From contig WSXZ01000039.1 of NCBI GenBank assembly GCA_009773555.1, forward strand, positions 1 through 64,000: a stretch of DNA of 64,000 nt. The letters run 5' to 3'. Positions 17,129-27,339 of the stretch are shown here, piece after piece. Positions within the stretch are counted from its first letter, which is position 1. The number at the start of each line of letters is the position of its first letter. This stretch comes from Methylocystaceae bacterium (GTDB lineage: Bacteria > Pseudomonadota > Alphaproteobacteria > Rhizobiales > Beijerinckiaceae). Both the position numbers and the translations under genes were made by a program. The notes under the pieces are model-generated. The model did no database searches. It was not told where the DNA came from and was given only the letters and a program-made list of their open reading frames with translations.

Positions 17129-17593
17129 TCATAGCTCGGCGATTTGGACGACACGCACGCCATGACTCGAGCGGAAGCGGCGATCGTTGGTGACGAAGAT
17201 ATCGCATTGCGCGGCCAACGCCGTTCGAAAATGCACCGCGTCTATCAGTCTTAGGCCGAGATCGGCGCCGAGGCGCGCCGCCCCGACGAGAGTATCGAGG
17301 TCCACAGCCCGAATGTCGAAGGCCCTCTCCTCAAAGAACAGTCGATCGTAACCGTTTGCGAGCACCTCACTCTGACGTCTGAAGGCGCCGTAAAAGCATT
17401 CCGCAATGCAGATTTCGCTAGTGACAAAGGTCATGTTTCGTTCGATGAGGGCATACCAGAGGCTGGAGATCTTCGAATGAAACTCCGGATTCGCCTCGAT
17501 GAAATAGATGACCGAGTTTGCGTCGAAATAGGCCCGCCCGCCTTCGACCGGAAGCGACTCATACGACATCCGCTTGAACGGCTCGGCTGTCAT
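17129..17593 (-). CDS. PIN-domain toxin (VapC-like)
   Basis: A roughly 150-residue PIN-domain protein. Metal-site residues are visible in AYFDANSVIYFIE (first Asp), TSEICIAECFYG (Glu), LRLIDAVHFRTAL (Asp) and IFVTNDRRFR (last acidic/Asn position). A ribonuclease toxin role is expected from the family. The start is uncertain: ATG 17593 lies inside an inverted-repeat element, and ATG 17569 (MSYESLPVEGG) lies just outside it. The ribbon-helix-helix gene upstream on the same strand is the likely antitoxin, but the repeat separates them, so the normal stop-start overlap is lost. Confidence 0.75.
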   Translation of the reverse strand: MTAEPFKRMSYESLPVEGGRAYFDANSVIYFIEANPEFHSKISSLWYALIERNMTFVTSEICIAECFYGAFRRQSEVLANGYDRLFFEERAFDIRAVDLDTLVGAARLGADLGLRLIDAVHFRTALAAQCDIFVTNDRRFRSSHGVRVVQIAEL

Positions 17594-17696
17594 TCCCGAC
17601 GCGCGCAACGCGCGCGATCGGGAATCCAGAGCAAGACCAGCGTTCGTGGATTGGCTCTGGATTCCCGGTCAGGCCTGCGGCCTGCCGGGAATGACA
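17588..17696. repeat. 109-bp palindromic repeat element
   Basis: The ends TGTCATTCCCG (17588-17598) and CGGGAATGACA (17686-17696) are perfect inverted repeats. Inside them, GGGAATCCAGAGC and GCTCTGGATTCCC form a second inverted pair. The form resembles short dispersed palindromic elements of alphaproteobacterial intergenic DNA. It lies between the antitoxin and toxin genes and reaches the toxin's first codons. No coding capacity of its own is seen. Confidence 0.8.
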
Positions 17697-17729
17697 AGGT
17701 CCATGCGAACGGATCAGGCGGAATTCGTT

Positions 17730-18011
17730 TCATTCATCGCCGCGGAACTCACGGATGCGCGCGTCGATCTCCTCAATGGATTGCGGTCCGACGAGCCGGT
17801 GGCCGATGCCCTCCAACTCCTTCAGGCGACGAATGCGCTCTTGCGGCGAAGGCTGGGTTTCCTTTTGCACGATGCGCGGAAGAAACTGCTTCAGCGTTTC
17901 CTCAACGAGATAAGAACGCGAGCGGCGCGTGCGCCGCGCCGCCTCGTCGAGGATTTTGCGCGTTTCGTCGGTCAGACGAACGGATGTGGGCGTGGGCGCG
18001 GCGGATTTCAT
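17730..18011 (-). CDS. Ribbon-helix-helix antitoxin-like protein
   Basis: A 93-residue protein. The start PTSVRLTDETRKILDEAARR with TRRSRSYLVEETLKQFL is a clear ribbon-helix-helix DNA-binding fold. The C-terminal half (QERIRRLKELEGIGHRL, then IDARIREFRGDE) is helical and acidic, as in antitoxin tails. The ATG at 18011 is preferred to 18089 because the longer form adds non-family residues and would cover the operator-like palindrome at 18027-18041. It pairs with the PIN gene downstream on the same strand. Confidence 0.78.
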   Translation of the reverse strand: MKSAAPTPTSVRLTDETRKILDEAARRTRRSRSYLVEETLKQFLPRIVQKETQPSPQERIRRLKELEGIGHRLVGPQSIEEIDARIREFRGDE

Positions 18012-18026
18012 GACTCGGAGAGGATT

Positions 18027-18041
18027 GACTACGATGTAGTC
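18027..18041 (-). promoter_or_regulatory. Palindromic operator upstream of the RHH antitoxin
   Basis: GACTAC-GAT-GTAGTC is a perfect palindrome 15 bp upstream of the antitoxin start, with a further GTAGT half site just beyond (18045-18049). Ribbon-helix-helix antitoxins commonly autoregulate through such sites; binding here is inferred. Confidence 0.55.
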
Positions 18042-18207
18042 GAATGTAGTAGCGATTCTGCGGAAGTCAATCACGCCACATAAATTCACGTCACTTCGTC
18101 ACGAGCTACGAAGCGTCCAACCCTGCCCCGCTCCGCGGGAGAGGGAGTAGATCACGCGCTTCATCCAGATTGCGCAAGAGCCGCTCGTTAGGGTCCCCTC
18201 TCCCGTT

Positions 18208-18266
18208 CGAAGTCGGCTGTTGCCGACTTCGGAGTCGATGCGCAAACCGGGAACACCCGGTTTGCG
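18208..18266. repeat. Double-hairpin intergenic repeat downstream of murC
   Basis: Two perfect hairpins sit side by side: CGAAGTCGGC-TGTT-GCCGACTTCG (18208-18231) and CGCAAACCGGG-AACA-CCCGGTTTGCG (18241-18266). They are flanked by CCCTCTCCCG on one side and GCGGGGGAGGGACAGGGAGG on the other. A further CCCGCTCCGCGGGAGAGGGAG stretch lies near 18126-18146. The layout suggests a dispersed palindromic element. It lies just past the murC stop, so the hairpins may also stabilise the murC 3' end. Confidence 0.65.
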
Positions 18267-18302
18267 AAGCGGGGGAGGGACAGGGAGGGGGCAAGAGCAA
18301 AT

Positions 18303-19712
18303 TCAACTCCCCTGCCCCGCCGCGAGTTGCTCCGGCAGCGCATAGGCCCATTGCGTGATATTGCCGGCGCCAAGACACACGACATAATCGCCAGGCGCGA
18401 CGATCTCGCGAACCATCGCCGCCAGCACTTCGGGAGAGGGCAGCCCCATCGCGCGGCGATGGCCGTGCGCCTTGATGGCGGACACGAGCGCGTCGCGATC
18501 GACGCCCTCGATCGGCTGCTCGCCTGCGGAATAGACGTCGGCGATGATGACCACGTCGGCGTCGTTGAAGCAGGTGGCGAATGCATCAAAGAGCGACTGC
18601 AGCCGCGAATAGCGATGCGGCTGCATCAGCGCGACGACCTTGCCCTTGGTGGAGGCTCGCGCCGCGCGCAGCACGGCGGCGATTTCGACTGGATGATGTC
18701 CATAGTCGTCGAAAATCTGCACGCCGTTCCATTCGCCAGTCTTGGTGAAGCGCCGCTTCACGCCGCCAAAGCCGGCAAGCGCCTTGCGAATTTGTTCGGG
18801 CGACAGGCCGAGCTGATTGGCGACGGCGATCGCCGCCGTCGCATTCAACGCATTGTGATGGCCAGGCATCGGCAGGACGAGATCTTCAAGATAGATCGCC
18901 TGCGACGTTTTTCGGTCGCGCAACAGGACGTTGAATTTGCACACGCCGCCCTCGAGATCGACGTCGAGCAGACGCACGTCGGCCTGCGGATTTTCGCCAT
19001 AGGTGATGACGCGGCGGTCCTCGATGCGGCCGACGAGCTCCTGCACGGTCGGATGATCGAGGCACATCACCGCGAAGCCGTAGAAGGGAATATTCTCGAC
19101 GAAGTTGCGAAAGGCTTCCTTGATCGCGTCGAATGTATGGAAATGGTCGAGATGTTCGGGATCGATATTGGTGACGATGGCGACGTCCGCCGGCAGTTTG
19201 AGAAACGTGCCATCGCTTTCGTCGGCCTCCACCACCATCCAGTCGCCGGCGCCCAGACGCGCATTCGTGCCATAGGCGTTGATGATGCCGCCGTTGATCA
19301 CGGTCGGATCGAGGCCGCCGGCGTCGAGCAGCGTCGCAACGAGCGAGGTCGTCGTCGTCTTGCCATGCGTGCCGGCGATGGCGACGCATTGCTTGAGGCG
19401 CATCAGCTCGGCCAGCATTTCAGCGCGACGCACGACCGGCAGACGTTTTTCGCGCGCCAAGACAAGTTCGGGATTGTCGCGCTTTATTGCGGTCGAGACG
19501 ACGACGACGGCGGCGTCGCCGAGATTTTTCGCGTCATGTCCGATGCTGATCGTCGCGCCTTTGTCGACAAGCCGCTTGACGTTGGCGTTTTCCCCCGCGT
19601 CCGATCCCTGCACCTTGTAGCCGAGATTGAGCAGCACTTCGGCGATTCCAGACATGCCGATGCCGCCGATGCCGACGAAATGAATCGGGCCCAACTCTTT
19701 CGGCAGTTTCAT
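18303..19712 (-). CDS. murC: UDP-N-acetylmuramate--L-alanine ligase
   Basis: A 469-residue Mur ligase that adds L-Ala to UDP-MurNAc. It has the N-terminal [18 protein letters not shown] Rossmann motif, the P-loop [19 protein letters not shown] near residue 117, [12 protein letters not shown], the [10 protein letters not shown] segment and the C-terminal [14 protein letters not shown]. All domains are complete. The ATG at 19712 lies 2 bp from the murG stop; an upstream start at 19823 would add an arginine-rich, non-conserved leader. The gene after it in usual order, murB, is displaced by a toxin-antitoxin pair and repeats. Confidence 0.96.
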   Translation of the reverse strand: MKLPKELGPIHFVGIGGIGMSGIAEVLLNLGYKVQGSDAGENANVKRLVDKGATISIGHDAKNLGDAAVVVVSTAIKRDNPELVLAREKRLPVVRRAEMLAELMRLKQCVAIAGTHGKTTTTSLVATLLDAGGLDPTVINGGIINAYGTNARLGAGDWMVVEADESDGTFLKLPADVAIVTNIDPEHLDHFHTFDAIKEAFRNFVENIPFYGFAVMCLDHPTVQELVGRIEDRRVITYGENPQADVRLLDVDLEGGVCKFNVLLRDRKTSQAIYLEDLVLPMPGHHNALNATAAIAVANQLGLSPEQIRKALAGFGGVKRRFTKTGEWNGVQIFDDYGHHPVEIAAVLRAARASTKGKVVALMQPHRYSRLQSLFDAFATCFNDADVVIIADVYSAGEQPIEGVDRDALVSAIKAHGHRRAMGLPSPEVLAAMVREIVAPGDYVVCLGAGNITQWAYALPEQLAAGQGS

Positions 19713-19714
19713 TC

Positions 19715-20824
19715 CTAGCTCCGTTTCGTAGCGCCTGTCCGCGCCACGTCGATGATCAGATCGGCGAGACGATCGGCGGCGTCGGCGACGCCGACGCGTC
19801 TGGCGGCTTCGGCGCGCGCGCAAAGCTGCGCCGGCGCATTGATGAGGTCACAAAGCCGCCGCGTCAAAAATTCCGGCGTGAAGTCGCTCTGCCGCACGGT
19901 TTCCGCGCCGCCAGCCTGCTCCAGAAAGGCGGCGTTCGCCGCCTGATCCTGGTCGAGCGCATGCGGCAGCGGCACCAGCATCGCCGGTCGCCCGATGACC
20001 GCAAGTTCGGAGACCGTCGACGCGCCGGCGCGGGTGATGACGAAATGCGCCGCAGCGAGCCGCGCCGGGAAATCGGCGAAAAAGGGCGCAATCTCGGCGC
20101 CGACCCCAGCGCCGGCGTAGATCGCCTCGACCCGCGCGATATCTTCAGGACGCGCCTGTTGAACGACGGAGATTTTCGCCCGCAGCGCGTCGGGGAGCGC
20201 CGCGAGCGCCGCCGGCACAATGTCCGCCATGACGCGCGCGCCCTGCGAGCCGCCGGCGACAAGCAGCCGGAACATTCCATCATCGAACGAAGGATAGGGC
20301 GTTTCGGCGGCCTCGAGCACATTGGGACGCACCGGATTGCCGGTGACGACGAGCTTGCTCTGCAGGGCCGCCGGCACAGCGAGAGTCGGCAGGCCGGCGG
20401 CGATCCTGTCGACGCGGCCGGCGAGGAAGCGATTGGCCTTGCCCATGACGCCGTTCGCTTCGTGCAAAGCGCTCGGCATGCCGAGATAGGACGCCGCGAG
20501 CAAGGGCGGGACGGTCGGATAACCGCCGAAACCGATCACCGCGGCCGGTTTGACCTGGCGCAGCAGCGCGGCCGCCTGCGCCGTGCCGAGGGCGAGACGC
20601 GCGACCGCCTGGGCCTTGGCCAGCAGCGAGCCGCCCCGCGGCGTGCCGGCGGGGATCACATGCATGGCTCGCGCCGGAAAGCCGCCGCCGTAGCGCAGGG
20701 CGCGCTCCTCGGTGACGAGCTCCACCGCCAGCCCGCGGGCGGCGAGCGCATGCGCAAGCGCCTCGGCCGGAAAAAGATGGCCGCCGGTGCCGCCGGCGGC
20801 GAGGAGAATCGGCGAATCGATCAT
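19715..20824 (-). CDS. murG: UDP-N-acetylglucosamine--MurNAc-(pentapeptide) pyrophosphoryl-undecaprenol GlcNAc transferase
   Basis: A 369-residue GT28 transferase that converts lipid I to lipid II at the inner membrane face. The N-terminal loop [19 protein letters not shown] and second G-loop [16 protein letters not shown] are clear. The C-terminal domain has [13 protein letters not shown] and the UDP-GlcNAc-binding [19 protein letters not shown], followed by [13 protein letters not shown]. Start ATG at 20824 gives the normal N-terminus. It lies 13 bp from the ftsW stop. Confidence 0.96.
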   Translation of the reverse strand: MIDSPILLAAGGTGGHLFPAEALAHALAARGLAVELVTEERALRYGGGFPARAMHVIPAGTPRGGSLLAKAQAVARLALGTAQAAALLRQVKPAAVIGFGGYPTVPPLLAASYLGMPSALHEANGVMGKANRFLAGRVDRIAAGLPTLAVPAALQSKLVVTGNPVRPNVLEAAETPYPSFDDGMFRLLVAGGSQGARVMADIVPAALAALPDALRAKISVVQQARPEDIARVEAIYAGAGVGAEIAPFFADFPARLAAAHFVITRAGASTVSELAVIGRPAMLVPLPHALDQDQAANAAFLEQAGGAETVRQSDFTPEFLTRRLCDLINAPAQLCARAEAARRVGVADAADRLADLIIDVARTGATKRS

Positions 20825-20837
20825 ACCGAGGCTTTTA

Positions 20838-21992
20838 TCACGCGGCGGCGGGCGCGCCCGTCGCGGCGAGCTCACTCAGCACGCGGGACCGCGGCCGCTT
20901 GCGCGTGACGGCGAGCAGAAAGCCCATGCCGAGCGACAGCGAAATAAGCGAAGAGCCGCCATAGGAGACGAAGGGCAGCGTCATGCCCTTGGCGGGCATG
21001 AGATGCACGTTCACCGCCATATTGATGCAGCTCTGCAGGCCAAACAGCATCACGAGTCCCGCCGTCGCAAAACGACAGAAGGGATCGCTGTTGTGCGCCG
21101 CCGAGAACAACCCCCGCACCACGACGAAGGCGAAGAGCGCGGCAAGCGCGATGCAGACAAGAACGCCGAATTCCTCGCCGATGACCGCGAAGATGAAATC
21201 CGTGTGGGAGTCGGGCAGGATGCGCTTGATAACCCCTTCGCCTGGCCCCTTGCCGAACCAGGATCCGGCGATGAAGCTCTCCAGCGCCGTCTCCGACTGG
21301 AAATTCGCGGGCACGCCCGCGACCGGCGGCGGCGGCTCCAAGAAAGAATCGACGCGCGCATGAACATGCGGCACGAACTTATAGGCGAGCAGCGCCGAGA
21401 CGCCGCCAAGCCCGCCCAATCCGACAACCCAGATCCAGTGCAAGCCGGCCATGAAAAACAGCGCCGCCCAGACGATCGAAATCAGCATCGTCTGGCCGTA
21501 GTCCGGCTGCATCATCAGCGGCACGATCGCGATCGGCAGGAGCAGAAGCGCGATCAGATTGCCTGGAACGTCCTTGCGACGCGCCCCTTCGGAGAAAGCC
21601 CAGGCGACGAGCACGACGAAGGCGGGCTTCAAGAATTCAGAGGGCTGAACGCCGAAGATCCATCGCTTCGCGCCCTTCACTTCCTGACCGTAGAAGATGG
21701 TGGCGAAGACGAGCGCGAGAGAGGCGATGAAGATCACGAGCGCCAGTCGGCGCACGTGACGCGGCGAAAGAAACGACGTCGCAATCATCAAGACGAGCGC
21801 CGGCAGAAGATAGAGCACCTGCCGGTTGACGAAGTGGAAGGTCGGCAGATGCAGCCGCTCCGCGACGGGCGGGCTGCCGGCCATGGCGAAGACGAGGCCG
21901 GCGACGATCAGCAGGGCGAGGCTTGCAAGCAGCCAGCGATCCACCGTCCACGCCCAGTCGGAGAATAACGATCGTTCGGCGCGCGAGATCAT
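20838..21992 (-). CDS. ftsW: Peptidoglycan polymerase FtsW
   Basis: A 384-residue SEDS-family membrane protein with about ten hydrophobic segments. Signatures include [66 protein letters not shown] and the late [17 protein letters not shown]. FtsW polymerises glycan strands at the septum with FtsI. Its start overlaps the murD stop as ATGA, so the genes are coupled. The sequence appears complete. Confidence 0.95.
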   Translation of the reverse strand: MISRAERSLFSDWAWTVDRWLLASLALLIVAGLVFAMAGSPPVAERLHLPTFHFVNRQVLYLLPALVLMIATSFLSPRHVRRLALVIFIASLALVFATIFYGQEVKGAKRWIFGVQPSEFLKPAFVVLVAWAFSEGARRKDVPGNLIALLLLPIAIVPLMMQPDYGQTMLISIVWAALFFMAGLHWIWVVGLGGLGGVSALLAYKFVPHVHARVDSFLEPPPPVAGVPANFQSETALESFIAGSWFGKGPGEGVIKRILPDSHTDFIFAVIGEEFGVLVCIALAALFAFVVVRGLFSAAHNSDPFCRFATAGLVMLFGLQSCINMAVNVHLMPAKGMTLPFVSYGGSSLISLSLGMGFLLAVTRKRPRSRVLSELAATGAPAAA

Positions 21993-23416
21993 GTCTCATC
22001 TCCTTTTCGCGCCGCGATCACGGCGGGAAGCCCCTCGACGAGGCCGCGAAACGCGTCGCCCCGCGCCTCGAAATTGGCGAACTGGTCATAGGAGGCGCAG
22101 GCCGGCGACAGCAGCACGACCGGCTCGGGGGCGCCTTCGGCAAGCGCGTCGCGCGCCGCGCGCGTCGTCGCGACGTCGAGCGTTCCGCAATGTTCGAAAG
22201 GCAGCGCGCCTTCCAGCGTGCGCGCAAAATCGCCCGCGGCCTCGCCGATCAGATAGGCTTTGCGGATGCGCGAGAAATGCGGACGCAGCGGTTCGACGCC
22301 GCCCTCTTTCGATCGGCCCCCGAGAATCCAGTAGATATCGGTAAAGCTCACCAAGGCCTTTTCGGCGGCGTCGGCGTTGGTCGCCTTCGAGTCGTTGACG
22401 AACAGCGCGCGCTCGATGCGCCGGACTTCCTCCATCCGATGCGGCAGGCCGGGGAAGCTCAACAATCCGCGCAGGATCTCGTCGTCGTCCAATCCGCATT
22501 CCCACGCGGCGGCGGCGGCGAAGGCGGCGTTCTGCGCGTTATGCGCGCCGCGAAGCGCGCGTGCGCCTTCGAGCGAACCGATCAGCTCGACCTCCTCGGG
22601 CGGATGTCCCTGCTCGCGGAAATAGACGCTTCGATCCTCGACATAGAACCCCCAGTCGAGCGCACGCTTCCCGGAGACCGGCACGACGCGCCGCTCGGGG
22701 GACTCGGCTTCAACGAGGCGCGCGCCGACCGCATGGCAATAGGCGTCGTCGACGCCGACCAGAGCCACTTCCGCCGCGGCGACGAGCCGCTCCTTGATCG
22801 CTGCGTAATTTTCGATTGTCCCGTGACGATCGATATGGTCCGGCGTGACGTTGATCAGCACGCCGATGGTGGGCGCCAGCGAGGGCGCGAGATCGATCTG
22901 GAACGACGAACATTCGATGACGTGAATGCGCTCGTCCGACGGCGGCTCGAGGTCGAGAATCGGCACGCCGATGTTGCCGCCGAGCTGAACGTCGCGGCCG
23001 GCCTCGCGCAAGATATGCGCGATCAGCGCCGTGGTCGTCGATTTGCCGTTTGTGCCGGTGATGGCGATGAAGGGCGATCCCCCGGCGCGCGCTTCGCGTT
23101 CGCGGCAGAACAGTTCGACGTCGCCGATGATCTCGACTCCGGCGGCCTTCGCCGCCTGCACCGCCCAATGCGGCTCGGGATGGGTCAGCGGCACGCCGGG
23201 AGAGAGAATGAGCGCATCGAAGCCGCTCCAATCCGCCGCCGCGAGATCCTCGAGCGCTACGCCTTGCGCGACGGCCTTGAGTCGGCCGGCTTCGCCATCG
23301 TCCCAGGCGGCGACCTGCGCGCCGCCGGCGATCAGCGCGCGGGCCGTCGACAGGCCCGAACCGCCTAATCCGAAAAGCGCGACGCGCTTGCCCTTGAACG
23401 TCTCGACCGGCGTCAT
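21989..23416 (-). CDS. murD: UDP-N-acetylmuramoyl-L-alanine--D-glutamate ligase
   Basis: A 475-residue Mur ligase. The N-terminal domain begins [20 protein letters not shown]. The P-loop [17 protein letters not shown] follows near residue 117, then [13 protein letters not shown] and [14 protein letters not shown]. The C-terminal domain shows [20 protein letters not shown], and the tail has [20 protein letters not shown]. These are the expected MurD signatures for adding D-Glu. ATG 23416 is 2 bp after the mraY stop; a longer start at 23506 would lie inside mraY. Confidence 0.96.
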   Translation of the reverse strand: MTPVETFKGKRVALFGLGGSGLSTARALIAGGAQVAAWDDGEAGRLKAVAQGVALEDLAAADWSGFDALILSPGVPLTHPEPHWAVQAAKAAGVEIIGDVELFCREREARAGGSPFIAITGTNGKSTTTALIAHILREAGRDVQLGGNIGVPILDLEPPSDERIHVIECSSFQIDLAPSLAPTIGVLINVTPDHIDRHGTIENYAAIKERLVAAAEVALVGVDDAYCHAVGARLVEAESPERRVVPVSGKRALDWGFYVEDRSVYFREQGHPPEEVELIGSLEGARALRGAHNAQNAAFAAAAAWECGLDDDEILRGLLSFPGLPHRMEEVRRIERALFVNDSKATNADAAEKALVSFTDIYWILGGRSKEGGVEPLRPHFSRIRKAYLIGEAAGDFARTLEGALPFEHCGTLDVATTRAARDALAEGAPEPVVLLSPACASYDQFANFEARGDAFRGLVEGLPAVIAARKGDET

Positions 23417-23418
23417 CG

Positions 23419-24501
23419 TCACCTCAGCTTCAAGGTCGAGAGGCCCATCAGGGCCAGGACGAAGGCGATGATCCAGAAGCGGATGACGATCTGCGGCTCC
23501 TTCCACCCCTTCTGTTCAAAATGATGATGGATCGGCGCCATCAGGAAGATGCGCTTGCCGGTCAGCTTGTAATAGACCACCTGGATGATGACTGACGCGC
23601 CTTCGATAACAAAGAGGCCGCCGACGATGACCAGCACGAACTCCTGCTTCACCGCCACCGCCACGGAGCCGACGAGCCCGCCCAGCGCCAGAGACCCGGT
23701 GTCTCCCATGAAGATTTGCGCCGGGGGCGCGTTGAACCATAAAAAGCCGAGCCCTGCGCCGATGAAGGCCGAGCAGACGATCGTCAATTCGCCAACGCCC
23801 GCCACGTAATTGACGCCGAGATAATTCGAAAAGATCGAATTGCCGACGAGATACGCGAAGATTGCAAAGGCGCCGGCGGCGATCATCGACGGCACGATGG
23901 CGAGGCCGTCGAGTCCATCCGTGAGATTGACGCAATTGCCCGCGGCGACGATGACGAAAGCGCCAAACAGGATGAAGAGCGGACCCAGCGTCGCGACATA
24001 GCCCCGCACCATGGGGAAGGCGAGCTTCGTCATGTTGTCGCCGCCGGTTTCCATCAACGCGTAGCAGGCCAGGCCGGCAATCATAAACTCCAGCGCCAAT
24101 CGCATCTTGCCCGAGAAGCCCGCGTGCGACTGCTTGGTGACCTTGAGATAGTCGTCATAAAAGCCGATGAGGCCAAAGCTGACGGTGACAAAGAGCACGA
24201 TCCACACATAGGCATTGCGCAAATTCGCCCAGAGCAGCGTCGCCGCGACCAGTCCCGAGAGGATCATCAGGCCGCCCATCGTCGGCGTGCCTTTTTTGGT
24301 CACAAGATGCGACGCCGGTCCGTCCTCGCGGATCGGCTGGCCCTTGCCTTGTTTGATGCGCAACGCGGCGATCACGCCCGGTCCGAAGAAGAAGACGAAA
24401 AACAGCGCGGTCGCCGCCCCCATAGCGGCGCGAAAAGTGATGTAACGGAAGACGTTTAGCGGACTGTAAAGATAAGAGAAGTCCGCAAGCAGCGTCAGCA
24501 T
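23419..24501 (-). CDS. mraY: Phospho-N-acetylmuramoyl-pentapeptide transferase
   Basis: A 360-residue polytopic membrane enzyme that makes lipid I from UDP-MurNAc-pentapeptide and undecaprenyl phosphate. Conserved parts are [31 protein letters not shown] with the metal-binding Asp pair, [33 protein letters not shown], and the [17 protein letters not shown] loop. About ten hydrophobic segments are visible. It follows murF by 9 bp and precedes murD by 2 bp. Confidence 0.96.
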   Translation of the reverse strand: MLTLLADFSYLYSPLNVFRYITFRAAMGAATALFFVFFFGPGVIAALRIKQGKGQPIREDGPASHLVTKKGTPTMGGLMILSGLVAATLLWANLRNAYVWIVLFVTVSFGLIGFYDDYLKVTKQSHAGFSGKMRLALEFMIAGLACYALMETGGDNMTKLAFPMVRGYVATLGPLFILFGAFVIVAAGNCVNLTDGLDGLAIVPSMIAAGAFAIFAYLVGNSIFSNYLGVNYVAGVGELTIVCSAFIGAGLGFLWFNAPPAQIFMGDTGSLALGGLVGSVAVAVKQEFVLVIVGGLFVIEGASVIIQVVYYKLTGKRIFLMAPIHHHFEQKGWKEPQIVIRFWIIAFVLALMGLSTLKLR

Positions 24502-24510
24502 CGTCTCTCC

Positions 24511-25891
24511 TCAGCTCGCCTTTTCGGGGGCGAATGCGCTTTTCAAGGCCGAGACGATCCGCGCCATCCGCGAACCATTGGAGCCTTTCACCATCACCAC
24601 GTCGCCGGCACGAACCGCTGCAAGAACGGCCTCTTCCAGCTCCAGCGGCGTCGCCCGATGCGCGGCGCGCATCGAATCAGGCGCAGCGTAACTCAAGCGT
24701 GACATTAACGGTCCCGAGGTGAATAGCAGATCGACATTGGCGTCGATAAGATCCGGAGCGAGCTCCGCGTGCAGTTCGGCCGCCTGAGGCCCGAGTTCCA
24801 GCATGTCGCCGAGAACGGCGATGCGCCGGCCTCCAGGTCCTGTGGCCGCGCCGCCGAGCAGCTGCAGCGCCGCCCGCATCGAGGTCGGGTTGGCGTTGTA
24901 GCTTTCGTCGATAAGCGTAAACGCGCCCTCTGGCGTCGCGATTTTCTCGCGCTGACCACGTCCGGAGGGCGGCGTGAATTCGCTGAAGGCCGCCGCAGCT
25001 TCCTCCAAATCCACGTCGAAAACGACGCCCACGAGCAGCGCCGCGAGCGCGTTCATGGCGATATGCTTGCCTGGGGCGCCGATGCGAAAGCGCAGGCGCC
25101 GCTCGAGAATTTCCGCCTCGACCAGCGCGCCTTCGCCGGCGGGTTCGTAAGACAGGAGCCGCGCATGCGCGCCTTCCGTCTCGCCGAAACCAAAGACATG
25201 GCTGGCGGTTGGCGCGGCCGCCGCGGCGAGACGTTCGTAAAATCCATCGTCGCGGTTGATGATCGCGACGCCGCCATCGAGCGCGGAAAAGATTTCCGCC
25301 TTGGCGTCCGCGATCTTCTCGATGGATCCGAAATATTCGAGATGAACCGGGGCGATGCGGGTCACGACGGCGACGTGGGGGATTCATGCCGAGTTCGAAT
25401 ACGCCGAAGCGCGACTCCGCCGGCATGCGCGCAAGCGTCAACGGCACGCCCCAGTGATTGTTGTAAGACGCCGTCGAGGCATGCGTTTCGCCAAAACGCG
25501 ACAGCATCAGCCGGATCATGTCTTTCGTCGAGGTCTTGCCGACGGAGCCGGTGACGGCGGCGATGAAGGCGGCGCTTCGTTCGCGCGCCCGCGCACCCAG
25601 CGACTCGAGCGACTGCTGCACGTCTTTGACAACGAACAGCGGCCCGGCGCCTGAGAACTCAGCCGCATGCGCTTCGTCGATGACCGCCGCCGCCGCGCCC
25701 TTCTCAAACGCCATCCGCACGAAGTCGTGACCGTCGCGCGTCTCGCCCTTGATGGCGATAAAAAGATCGCCCGGCTGAAGCGTTCGCGTGTCGATGGAAA
25801 CGCCGGCGGCTTCGCGCGCAAGGCCGCCACTCGCGCGCGCCCGCAGCGCGCCGACCAGCGCCAATCCCGACCATAATGGCCTCTTGGTCAT
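24511..25891 (-). pseudogene. murF: murF, disrupted by a frameshifting internal deletion
   Basis: UDP-MurNAc-tripeptide--D-Ala-D-Ala ligase in two frames. From 25891 the frame is normal through the P-loop VTGSVGKTSTKDMIRLML and ends its homology at RFGVFELGMN near 25382. The next frame resumes at PHVAVVTRIAPVHLEYFGS and continues through LIDESYNANPTSMRAAL to the usual C-terminus at 24511. The conserved H-x-G-E-I segment that normally follows GMN is absent: only one extra C (in the five-C run at 25377-25381) replaces it, consistent with loss of about 38 nt. MurF is essential and the rest of the cluster is intact, so an assembly error is likelier than true gene loss. It overlaps murE as ATGA. 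Confidence 0.85.
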
Positions 25892-27339
25892 GGATGATTC
25901 TCCTTGAGCGCCTGCGCAATCGCCTCATGATCGGAGAAGGGCAAAACGCGGTCGCCGACGATCTGCCCGGTTTCGTGGCCCTTTCCAGCCACGACGAGCG
26001 CATCGCCCGCTTCAAGCCCCGCGATCGCGTTGGCGATCGCCGCGCGCCGGTCTCCGATCTCGATGATGTGCGCCGCGCCGCTACGGGTTCCTTCGAGAAT
26101 TTCTGCGCGAATGGCGGCGGCGTCCTCGCTGCGCGGATTGTCGTCCGTGACGATGGCGACATCCGCCGCGCGGGCGACGATGTCCCCCATCAGCGGGCGC
26201 TTGCCACGATCACGATCGCCGCCGCACCCGAAGACGACAATCAGGCGTTTTTTTGTCAGCGGCCGTAAAGTGGCGAGCACTTTCTCCAGCGCGTCGGGCT
26301 TATGCGCGTAATCTACGAAAATCGGCGCGCCATGACGCTGGCCGACGAGTTCGAGCCGCCCCGGCGCGCCCTTGAGCGCGTCGAGCGCCGCAAAGACCGG
26401 CCCCGGATCATCGCCGCCGGCGATGGCCAGCCCGGCGGCGACAAGCGCGTTCGAAACCTGGAAGGCGCCGGCAAGCGGCAGATTGACCTCATAGTCGGCG
26501 CCCTTATGGCGGAGCCGCAGCGACGTCGCTAAGGCGGACGGCGTCGCCGAAAGGAGCCTTATCGTCTCTCCCTTCGAACCGACGCCAAAGATTGTGAGGC
26601 CCCTCGCGCGGCAAATGTCGATGACGCGGGACGCAACGTCGCTGTCGGCGTCGATCACCGCCGTCTGGCCGGGGTGCAGCAGCGTGTCGAAGAGCCGCAT
26701 CTTCGCCGCGAAATAGTCCTCCATGTCGGCGTGATGGTCGAGATGATCGCGGGAGAAATTGGTGAAGCCCGCGACGTCGACGCGCATCCCGTCGAGCCGC
26801 CGCTGATCGATCCCGAGCGACGACGCCTCCATCGCGAGATGCGTCACGCCGCGTCCGGCAAGTTCGTCCAGCGTTCGGTGCAGTTCGACGGGTCCGGGCG
26901 TCGTCAGCGCTCCGTAATGCGCGCCGCGGGAATCGACGATTCCAACGGTGCCAAGCGACGCCGCCTCATGTCCAAGCGCAGCCCAGATCTGGCGCAAGAA
27001 GGCCACCACTGACGTCTTGCCGCTCGTTCCCGTAACCGCCGCGATCATCGACGGCTGACGAGAAAAGAAGCGCGCCGCGGCGAGGGCCAGGGCGCGCCGA
27101 ACGTCATCGACGACGACGACCGGCAACGGGCTGTCAGCTCGCTGTTGAGCGACGACGACGCAGGCGCCGCGCGACTTCGCGTCGGCGACATAGGACAGGC
27201 CGTCGCCGGCGTGGCCCGGGATGGCGAAAAAAGCAAAGCCGCCGCGCGCCATCCGACTGTCAGCCGTCAGGCCGGAGACAGCAAGCCCGCGCAAGGCGGG
27301 CTCAAGGTCTGGCGTCGCAAGCAGTTCCGAAAGCAGCAT
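25888..27339 (-). CDS. murE: UDP-MurNAc-L-alanyl-D-glutamate--2,6-diaminopimelate ligase
   Basis: A 483-residue Mur ligase. The P-loop IAAVTGTSGKTSVVAFLRQI lies near residue 108. TTPGPVELHRTLDEL and MEASSLGIDQRRLDG mark the substrate domain, then NFSRDHLDHHADMEDYFAAK. The DNPRSEDAAAI motif selects meso-diaminopimelate rather than lysine. The ATG at 27339 shares one base with the ftsI stop (TGATG), so it is taken over the TTG one codon upstream. The end overlaps murF by 4 bp. Confidence 0.96.
   Translation of the reverse strand: MLLSELLATPDLEPALRGLAVSGLTADSRMARGGFAFFAIPGHAGDGLSYVADAKSRGACVVVAQQRADSPLPVVVVDDVRRALALAAARFFSRQPSMIAAVTGTSGKTSVVAFLRQIWAALGHEAASLGTVGIVDSRGAHYGALTTPGPVELHRTLDELAGRGVTHLAMEASSLGIDQRRLDGMRVDVAGFTNFSRDHLDHHADMEDYFAAKMRLFDTLLHPGQTAVIDADSDVASRVIDICRARGLTIFGVGSKGETIRLLSATPSALATSLRLRHKGADYEVNLPLAGAFQVSNALVAAGLAIAGGDDPGPVFAALDALKGAPGRLELVGQRHGAPIFVDYAHKPDALEKVLATLRPLTKKRLIVVFGCGGDRDRGKRPLMGDIVARAADVAIVTDDNPRSEDAAAIRAEILEGTRSGAAHIIEIGDRRAAIANAIAGLEAGDALVVAGKGHETGQIVGDRVLPFSDHEAIAQALKENHP

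Noticed and set aside
25370-25395. Programmed frameshifting as explanation for murF
   Set aside because: A slip could not restore the roughly 13 missing conserved residues, and the five-C run is a weak slippery site.
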